This document shows positions 62,356 to 64,000 of a stretch of 64,000 nt of DNA, piece after piece (the stretch's first letter is position 1; each line of letters begins with the position of its first letter). The notes under the pieces were generated by a model. It was given only the letters and a program-made list of their open reading frames with translations, had not been told where the DNA came from and did no database searches. A program made the translations under genes and the position numbers. The stretch is from Bacillus gaemokensis (GTDB lineage: Bacteria; Bacillota; Bacilli; Bacillales; Bacillaceae_G): positions 52,004 through 116,003 of the forward strand of contig NZ_LTAQ01000006.1 of assembly GCF_001590835.1 (NCBI RefSeq), given 5' to 3'.

Positions 62356-63789
62356 ATGATTGTAAAGAAAGACATACGTATTGAAAAAGATTTTTTAGGT
62401 GAAAAGGAATTACCAAACGCAGCATACTATGGTGTTCAAACATTGCGAGCTGTAGAAAATTTTCCAATAACAGGATATCATGTCCATACTTCACTCATTA
62501 CTGCAATGGCAATTGTTAAGAAAGCGGCAGCACTTGCGAATATGGAGACTGGATATTTACAAAACAATATTGGAAAAGAAATTGCAGAAGCTGCTCAGGA
62601 AATTATAGATGGGAAATTCCATGATCAGTTTATTGTCGATCCAATTCAGGGCGGTGCAGGAACTTCAATTAACATGAATACAAACGAAGTAATTGCAAAC
62701 CGGGCATTAGAACTGATGGGATTTGAAAAAGGAAATTATGCGATTATTAGTCCAAATACGCATGTAAACATGGCGCAATCAACAAATGATGCGTTTCCAA
62801 CAGGAATTCATATTGCGACGCTTATGATGTTAGAGAAACTTCTTATTACTATGGAAGCACTTCATCTTGCGTTTACAGATAAAGCAACAGAATTTAATCA
62901 TGTAATTAAAATGGGACGTACGCATTTGCAGGATGCAGTTCCAATTCGTCTTGGACAAGAATTTGAAGCATATAGCCGTGTACTAGAGCGTGATATAAAA
63001 CGTATTAGACAGTCACGTCAACATTTATATGAAGTAAATATGGGAGCAACGGCTGTTGGAACAGGATTAAATGCGAATCCTACTTATATCGAGCAAGTTG
63101 TAAAACATTTACGAAATCTTAGTGGATTTCCACTTGTTGGTGCAGAGCATTTAGTTGATGCAACACAAAATACAGATGCATATACGGAAGTATCTGCATC
63201 GCTCAAAGTATGTATGATGAACATGTCTAAAATTGCAAATGATTTACGTATTATGGCATCTGGTCCGCGTGTTGGGTTAGCTGAAATTCAATTACCAGCT
63301 CGTCAACCTGGGTCGTCTATTATGCCAGGGAAAGTAAATCCAGTTATGGCGGAAGTTGTGAATCAAGTTGCTTTTCAGGTTATTGGAAATGATCATACAA
63401 TTTGTTTAGCATCAGAAGCAGGACAATTAGAATTGAATGTAATGGAACCGGTATTAGTATTTAATTTAATTCAGTCCATTAGCATTATGAATAATGCATT
63501 TCGTGTATTCCGTGAATATTGTATTAAAGGGATTACTGCAAATGAAGAATTGTTAAAACAATATGTTGAAAAAAGCGTCGGAATTATTACAGCGGTAAAT
63601 CCTCATATTGGATATGAAGCAGCATCTCGTATTGCGCGTGAAGCAATTGAAACAGGAAAGTCAGTTCGTGAGCTTTGCTTAGAACATGGTGTCTTAACAG
63701 AGAAAGAACTTGATATTATTTTGGATCCATATGAAATGACGCATCCTGAAATAGCTGGTGCATCTTTATTAAAAAATAAAAAATCTTGA
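62356..63789 (+). CDS. aspA: Aspartate ammonia-lyase
   Basis: A 477-residue cytoplasmic enzyme converting aspartate to fumarate and ammonia. Features: AAYYGVQTLRAVENFPI, GAGTSINMNTNEVIANRALE, THVNMAQSTNDAFPTGIH, GRTHLQDAVPIRLGQE and the superfamily signature GSSIMPGKVNPVMAEVVNQ with the catalytic Ser. I use ATG 62356, as AGGTGATG is at a normal distance; the GTG at 62347 lies too near. The 205 bases before it show no clear feature. Confidence 0.94.
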   Translation: MIVKKDIRIEKDFLGEKELPNAAYYGVQTLRAVENFPITGYHVHTSLITAMAIVKKAAALANMETGYLQNNIGKEIAEAAQEIIDGKFHDQFIVDPIQGGAGTSINMNTNEVIANRALELMGFEKGNYAIISPNTHVNMAQSTNDAFPTGIHIATLMMLEKLLITMEALHLAFTDKATEFNHVIKMGRTHLQDAVPIRLGQEFEAYSRVLERDIKRIRQSRQHLYEVNMGATAVGTGLNANPTYIEQVVKHLRNLSGFPLVGAEHLVDATQNTDAYTEVSASLKVCMMNMSKIANDLRIMASGPRVGLAEIQLPARQPGSSIMPGKVNPVMAEVVNQVAFQVIGNDHTICLASEAGQLELNVMEPVLVFNLIQSISIMNNAFRVFREYCIKGITANEELLKQYVEKSVGIITAVNPHIGYEAASRIAREAIETGKSVRELCLEHGVLTEKELDIILDPYEMTHPEIAGASLLKNKKS

Positions 63790-63812
63790 TACGTATGTAT
63801 CAGGATTTTTTA
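63780..63812 (+). terminator. Terminator after aspA
   Basis: Imperfect stem AATC-TGATAC with GTATCA-GATT followed by six T; overlaps the last codons. Confidence 0.75.
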
Positions 63813-63848
63813 GAGTGTGTGGAAACCCTTTAGGGTTTCCAACACTCT
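63812..63848. repeat. Palindrome after aspA
   Basis: AGAGTGT and GGAAACCCTTTAGGGTTTCC-type dyad (9 bp perfect core, outer arms AGAGTGT/ACACTCT). No T run follows. Role unclear. Confidence 0.5.
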
Positions 63849-63908
63849 GATTAAGATTTAAGGTCAAAGGTATCGAAATCGCAAAAAAATGATAAAAATA
63901 CAAAAAAC

Positions 63909-63954
63909 AGCCCTTCATTTGACCCTTTTTGGTCAGGTGAAGGGCTATTTTTTT
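63909..63954. terminator. Terminator at the right edge
   Basis: 16-base arms with G-U pairs (63909-63924 with 63931-63946), A run on the left and T run on the right. It could end a minus-strand gene entering from beyond the window. Confidence 0.75.
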
Positions 63955-64000
63955 CATGTTTTGACAAGTTGCGGTGAGATATGCCTGCATTTGGACAGAC
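63954..64000 (-). CDS. Possible 3' end of a gene beyond the window
   Basis: On the minus strand one frame is open from the window edge and stops at TGA (63954-63956), just before the terminator. Only 15 codons are visible, so no product can be named and the frame may be chance. Confidence 0.2.
   Translation of the reverse strand, partial: LSKCRHISPQLVKT

Noticed and set aside
63769-63990. Minus-strand ORF of 73 residues at the right edge
   Set aside because: It spans two hairpins and ends in aspA; likely chance.

Overview
The window is chromosomal DNA of a low-GC Gram-positive spore former, almost certainly of the Bacillus cereus group. The reasons are the NprR/NprX/NprA neutral-protease quorum module, B. 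subtilis-like CitS/CitT/CitM, MalK/MalR/MaeN-type and GlpP genes, strong AGGAGG-type ribosome binding sites, Gram-positive lipoproteins and dense intrinsic terminators. I saw no rRNA, tRNA, transposase, integrase, phage gene or CRISPR array.

Layout. 1-3.1 kb: a citrate-sensing two-component system (its kinase is cut by the window edge), convergent with a CitM citrate transporter. 3.3-7.2 kb: a small biotinyl/lipoyl-like protein, then nosD-nosL-nosY-nosF without a nosZ in view. 7.4-9.2 kb: an alpha/beta hydrolase and an ankyrin lipoprotein. 9.3-14.4 kb: glpP-ugpC-ugpA-ugpE-ugpB behind a PhoP-box-like array and a long leader hairpin. 14.5-18.8 kb: remnant of a MacB-type permease, an OmpR-type two-component system, a secreted helical-repeat protein and a C39-like peptidase; two near-identical promoters link the last three items. 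19.4-24.5 kb: malate/citrate two-component system, 2-hydroxycarboxylate symporter and malic enzyme. 24.8-32.5 kb: DUF4871 lipoprotein, divergent EamA exporter/MocR regulator, two paralogous GNAT acetyltransferases flanking another two-component system. 32.9-37.7 kb: fdhD and a formate dehydrogenase-like molybdoenzyme with its DUF1641 partner. 37.8-43.6 kb: membrane glycerophosphodiesterase, alanine dehydrogenase, amino-acid permease, methyltransferase-like protein. 43.7-46.6 kb: CadC-like repressor and Cd/Zn ATPase. 46.6-48.1 kb: pncB. 48.4-51.7 kb: nprR-nprX-nprA. 51.7-55.4 kb: TVP38-type protein and csoR-copA-copZ. 55.5-56.4 kb: RNase A-like lipoprotein toxin candidate with immunity gene. 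56.4-63.8 kb: VanW, LCP, NupC, VOC, CNNM-type transporter, aspA.

The most interesting unexplained structure is a dispersed minus-strand mini-gene cassette (near 14.5, 19.2, 24.7 and 31.8 kb). Three copies carry a tiny 24-27 residue ORF and the fourth only the promoter. All four promoters have the same architecture: an inverted repeat TTACA-N4-TGTAA, then GTCAC, then TCGATAGTT (TCGATCGTT in one), then TATACT, at identical spacings. The inverted repeat resembles sites recalled for BceR-type antimicrobial-peptide response regulators. Other points are the NprX pheromone variant, the toxin/immunity pair, a 180-bp inverted repeat pair flanking the formate dehydrogenase region, and a Pho-box/leader combination in front of glpP-ugp.
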